NCBI GenBank assembly: GCA_900540475.1
Contig: UQGG01000026.1
Location: 29,558-93,557, forward strand
Source of the DNA: an uncultured Robinsoniella sp.
Lineage (GTDB): Bacteria; Bacillota; Clostridia; Lachnospirales; Lachnospiraceae
DNA length: 64,000 nt
Reading direction: 5' to 3'
Part shown: piece by piece, positions 60,573-64,000 of the stretch
How the letters are laid out: every line of letters starts with the position of its first letter
How positions within the stretch are numbered: the stretch's first letter is position 1
Notes under the pieces: generated by a model
What the model was told of the DNA's origin: nothing
What the model saw: the letters and a program-made list of their open reading frames with translations, nothing else
Databases searched by the model: none
Made by a program: the position numbers and the translations under genes

Positions 60573-62306
60573 ATGCATAAAAAGACTTATTCCCTTATGA
60601 AAATTTTATTTACATCGGCATCCGGCATTATTATTTTAATCTTAGCAACAGTCAGCATCAGCATTACAACCTACTTTACGGACATATTTCATCAAATGTC
60701 CACCACAAAATACGAGGAAGTATTTGAACAGGCAAATGAACAGCTGTCTATGATTTTCTATGACGTGACGACCCTTGGTTCTATACTGGAAAATAACTCA
60801 GAGCTGACAGGCGCGGTCAATCTGGCTGCCAGTCATCCCAACCAGTTTACCCGTCTGCAAAATGAATCCAAAGTACAGCAGCTCCTCGCCACCTCATCCA
60901 ATTATTACAAATACATTCGGAATATATATCTGTATAAAAATGACAAAGTATTTTTTATACATGACAGTTTCTCACCAATAAACTATTCAGCAATTATGGA
61001 GGAAGACTGGTTCCAGGACGTGCAGGAGGGCAGACAGGACCAGGTGATACTCACCTATGATGAAAATTATTTTATCTACGCCCAGTCATTCTGCCGCACC
61101 CTCATTTCAAAATCCCCCGGTGTCCTGCTTGTGCTCCTGGACGCAAGCCTTCTTCAGAACTGTCTGAAGAACATCAACAGCAATAACGGTGTGATTATAT
61201 CGGCATTTGATGCAGAAAACACGCTGCTCTATACTCAGAATGCCAGCAAACAGGACCTTTTGGAAAACCATCTGACCAATTTAAATGCCTACGATACCGG
61301 TGCACATATCAAGCTGAAAAATACCACATATATATTAGCAAAACAAATTAACCCCTTCACCAACTGGACACTGGTCTCCCTGACACCAAAAGATGCAACC
61401 AAAGAAGATCTGTATCCTATTTATCACCAGATCGTGATGATCGTTTTGCTGGCACTGTTAATCAGTATCATACTGACTTTTTTCCTGAGCCGGGTAATTA
61501 CCAGATCCTTTAATCCTCTGATGCGTTCCATGGAGCGCAGTGCAAAAGGGGACTTTACATTTGATCCTTATACTTCTCAGGTAGCGGAAATCAACGTTCT
61601 GATTGACGGCTATGATAATATGCTGCACCGAATATCCGGCCTGATCAGCCGGATGAAGAATATTGAAGAAGAAAAAAGGAAAACGGAACTTGAGATACTG
61701 CAGGCTCAGATTAATCCCCATTTTACCTACAATACCCTGAACTCTATCCGCTGGCTGGCACTGATGCAGGATTCCCCCCAGATTGCGGAGATGATTTCCT
61801 CATTCTCTACTTTGCTTCAGATTACCAGCAGCCATCCCAATGAATTTATTCTGGTGGAACAGGAACTTCAGGAGGTCTCCTGTTATGTAGATATTATGAA
61901 GTTCCGGTATAATGCTTCCATTGATATCCTGTTTGAAGTTCAGGAGAAAACAAAAAAATGCAAAACTCTAAAACTTCTGATACAGCCTTTGGTGGAAAAT
62001 TGTTTTTACCATGCCTTTTCAGATGCTTCCGATTATGGCAGAATTGTAATACGCGCTTATCTGTCGGAAGATGCACTTGTATATGAAGTGGAGGACAATG
62101 GGGAAGGCATTTCTTTTGACGGCTGCCAGCTGCCACACTCTTCGGCGGAAGGGGTACATAATATTGGACTTACGAATATTAACAAACGCATCCAGATTTG
62201 GTTTGGGGAGAAATATGGAATCTCCTTCCATTCCGAACTGCATATTGGTACTAAGGTAATCGTAACGCAGCCAATTCAAACAGAGACAGTCAAGGAGGTT
62301 GATTAA
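60573..62306 (+). CDS. YesM-like sensor histidine kinase
   Basis: 577 aa. N-terminal membrane helix (residues 9-32), extracellular sensor domain to about 285, second helix, HAMP-like linker (RVITRSFNPLMRSMERSAKG), then a His_kinase domain with His383 in AQINPHFTYNTLNSIRWL and an ATP-binding end VEDNGEGISF and GIGLTNI-like VHNIGLTNINKRI. It should sense an outside ligand and phosphorylate the YesN-like partner. It diverges from the ABC importer operon. Confidence 0.88.
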   Translation: MHKKTYSLMKILFTSASGIIILILATVSISITTYFTDIFHQMSTTKYEEVFEQANEQLSMIFYDVTTLGSILENNSELTGAVNLAASHPNQFTRLQNESKVQQLLATSSNYYKYIRNIYLYKNDKVFFIHDSFSPINYSAIMEEDWFQDVQEGRQDQVILTYDENYFIYAQSFCRTLISKSPGVLLVLLDASLLQNCLKNINSNNGVIISAFDAENTLLYTQNASKQDLLENHLTNLNAYDTGAHIKLKNTTYILAKQINPFTNWTLVSLTPKDATKEDLYPIYHQIVMIVLLALLISIILTFFLSRVITRSFNPLMRSMERSAKGDFTFDPYTSQVAEINVLIDGYDNMLHRISGLISRMKNIEEEKRKTELEILQAQINPHFTYNTLNSIRWLALMQDSPQIAEMISSFSTLLQITSSHPNEFILVEQELQEVSCYVDIMKFRYNASIDILFEVQEKTKKCKTLKLLIQPLVENCFYHAFSDASDYGRIVIRAYLSEDALVYEVEDNGEGISFDGCQLPHSSAEGVHNIGLTNINKRIQIWFGEKYGISFHSELHIGTKVIVTQPIQTETVKEVD

Positions 62307-62307
62307 T

Positions 62308-63831
62308 ATGATTCCTGTAATGATCGTAGAAGATGAATTTCTGGTCCGGGTCGGACTGAAATCATTAATAGACTGGAATGCCTATGGATTTTATATCGCA
62401 GCAGACGCATCAAATGGCCAGGAAGGACTGGCTTTATACGAAAAGCACCATCCCTACCTGATCATTACCGATATTCGCATGACTCCGGTAAGCGGACTGG
62501 AAATGATGAATGAAATCCGTAAACTGGATAGTGAAGTGAAATTTATCATTATTTCTGCTTATAATGATTTCGAATATGCACAGCAGGCAATCTGTTACGG
62601 TGTGGAACTGTATCTGTGCAAATCCACTTTTAAAAATGAAGACCTGACTGCAGCACTGCCAAAAATCAAAGCCTCCTACCCGGAAAGCAGAGAGGCTGAC
62701 CCATCTGAGTCGGAGCCTTCTATTCAGAATTTCTCCGATGTTTTTACCGATGCTTCTGATATGCACAGTCTGGAAAAATATCTGCAGCAGCACCATCTGT
62801 CCGACTGTCCCAAGATGATTATTGCAGCACGTCATGACCGCCAAAATCATAACAGCATCAACCAGAACTTATACCACAATATTATACTGAATATTCTGAA
62901 ACGCAGCCAGTTATCCTGCCGGCTATACCGAAAGGATGATTTTATCCTCTGTCTTCTGGATGCCTCGGATACAGAAAAAGTACGTTCCATCGCACAGGAA
63001 CTCCACAAAACACTGCTCAATTATACAAAGCAGCCCTGCTATTTTGGAATTTCCGCTCCGTTTGCAAATCCTGTGTTAAAACTTTATCGGGCAGTAAATG
63101 AAGCCTGCCTCACCTGCAATGAATTTATATTTGATAAATCCATGCACATACGGAATTTTTCCGGCAGGAGTACTTCCCTCTGTTACAGCGGTCAGACTGC
63201 AGGCAGTTCTTCAAATCCTGCCAACATTGAAATAAACGTGGAGCGGTTGATGTCCTCCGTTTTTTCATTTCGCAAGCAGGACTCGGAGACGATTATAAGG
63301 GATATTATATTTTCCTGTAAAAATTATCGGTCTCTGGAAAAAAGCGTATTTACCATTTTACTGTCCTTTATTGAATACGATAACAGCAGCATGGTATCTG
63401 CCCTGTTGGAACGGGAATTAAAAAAAGATGATCTGGACCGCATTGCATCCTCTCTGCTGGAATGGATTTATGCCCTTCCCTTCAATACCATGGCGGTGAG
63501 CAACTCCAATGAATACGTAGAGACTGTAATCTCCTATATTAAAAGCCATCTGAGCGAGAATCTGTCCATTCAAAGTCTGGCTGATATGATTCATCTTTCT
63601 CCAAACTATCTGGGTAAGGTATTTTATCAGAAGACCGGAGCATTTCTGAACAACTATATTACCAGCTGCCGTATGAACAAGGCATGTGAACTTCTTCGCA
63701 GCACTGACCTGCCGGTAAATACCATTGGCATCATGATTGGCATCAGCAATCCCCACTATTTTTCCAAGCTGTTCCGGGATACCATAGGTTCTTCTCCCAG
63801 CAAATACCGGCTTATGCCGCCTGCTACGTAA
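62308..63831 (+). CDS. YesN-like response regulator with AraC DNA-binding domain
   Basis: 507 aa. Receiver domain with Asp55 in IITDIRMTPVSG, a middle region, and a C-terminal AraC double HTH (NLSIQSLADMIHLSPNYLGK and NTIGIMIGISNPHYFSKLFR, then PSKYRLM). Partner of the YesM-like kinase, which ends 1 bp before it; its ATG has AAGGAGG 9 nt upstream. It probably activates the ABC/URO-D operon. Confidence 0.9.
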   Translation: MIPVMIVEDEFLVRVGLKSLIDWNAYGFYIAADASNGQEGLALYEKHHPYLIITDIRMTPVSGLEMMNEIRKLDSEVKFIIISAYNDFEYAQQAICYGVELYLCKSTFKNEDLTAALPKIKASYPESREADPSESEPSIQNFSDVFTDASDMHSLEKYLQQHHLSDCPKMIIAARHDRQNHNSINQNLYHNIILNILKRSQLSCRLYRKDDFILCLLDASDTEKVRSIAQELHKTLLNYTKQPCYFGISAPFANPVLKLYRAVNEACLTCNEFIFDKSMHIRNFSGRSTSLCYSGQTAGSSSNPANIEINVERLMSSVFSFRKQDSETIIRDIIFSCKNYRSLEKSVFTILLSFIEYDNSSMVSALLERELKKDDLDRIASSLLEWIYALPFNTMAVSNSNEYVETVISYIKSHLSENLSIQSLADMIHLSPNYLGKVFYQKTGAFLNNYITSCRMNKACELLRSTDLPVNTIGIMIGISNPHYFSKLFRDTIGSSPSKYRLMPPAT

Positions 63832-64000
63832 CTGGTAGTACACGCGTGCGTTTTATTAAATGCCTTATATTTGGGTTTTGCTGATTAAGACGCTTTGTAT
63901 CAGTGGGTAGTGTACGAAAAGAGAAGGGGGCGGACCAGGAGAGGTGTTTGGAAGGCTTAACGCAGAACTGGCATTTTCTAACCTTCCCGAAGCGCTTTTT
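63832..64000. other. Right-edge intergenic stretch
   Basis: 169 bp with no supported gene, RNA or clear terminator. GGAAGG near 63951 and CCTTCC near 63982 could pair. The next gene is presumably beyond the window. Confidence 0.4.

Overview
The window looks like part of a chromosome from a gut-type anaerobic Clostridia, most likely Lachnospiraceae. Three things point there: an AT-rich Firmicutes style with strong AGGAGG ribosome-binding sites, the gene families (GH42, YesMN, GPH transporters, corrinoid methyltransferases, a tandem glycine riboswitch), and a Lachnospiraceae-type prophage. No species can be named from the sequence alone.

1-18.9 kb is the early and lysogeny end of a prophage or related integrated element. 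A leftward early operon (14.8 kb down to the left edge) carries small regulatory proteins, an ORF6N/ORF6C antirepressor, an HTH protein, a MazG-like protein, an SbcC-like ATPase, RecT, an MBL-fold hydrolase, SSB, an ERCC4 nuclease, a CHC2 primase, a P-loop helicase and a PP-loop enzyme cut by the window edge. An XRE repressor diverges from it across three operators spaced exactly 32 bp apart. To the right come a 39-aa protein, an orphan LytTR response regulator with its own candidate direct-repeat site, a secreted BIG2 protein and a tyrosine integrase. The integrase faces a three-gene tRNA operon (Phe, Gly-UCC, Gly-GCC), the probable attachment locus.

19-37.8 kb is ordinary chromosome: polyphosphate kinase, an HD hydrolase behind a structured leader, a GH42 beta-galactosidase with an AraC regulator, a GNAT-YoaP protein, a CoiA-like protein, an autoregulated TetR-nucleoside phosphorylase operon, two GNATs, HelD, a superoxide dismutase, and a cation P-type ATPase whose leader reads as a yybP-ykoY manganese riboswitch followed by two tandem terminators.

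37.8-60.6 kb is a C1-metabolism island and the most interesting part. A five-gene leftward operon (corrinoid protein, URO-D-type methyltransferase, a 58-aa protein, an iron alcohol dehydrogenase, a GPH transporter) and a rightward operon (second GPH transporter, methyl-THF:corrinoid methyltransferase) share an 18-bp palindrome. In each case it lies just downstream of the promoter -10, and it suits the HutC-type GntR regulator encoded nearby with a second corrinoid protein and a DUF1638 protein. A threonine aldolase lies between the operons. A complete glycine cleavage operon (gcvT-gcvH-gcvPA-gcvPB-lpd) under a tandem glycine riboswitch follows, then a sugar-type ABC importer with two more URO-D-family proteins and a YesM/YesN two-component system. 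Together these suggest import of methylated, probably sugar-like compounds, corrinoid-dependent removal of their methyl groups to tetrahydrofolate, and balancing of the C1 pool with glycine. The substrate is not identifiable from sequence.
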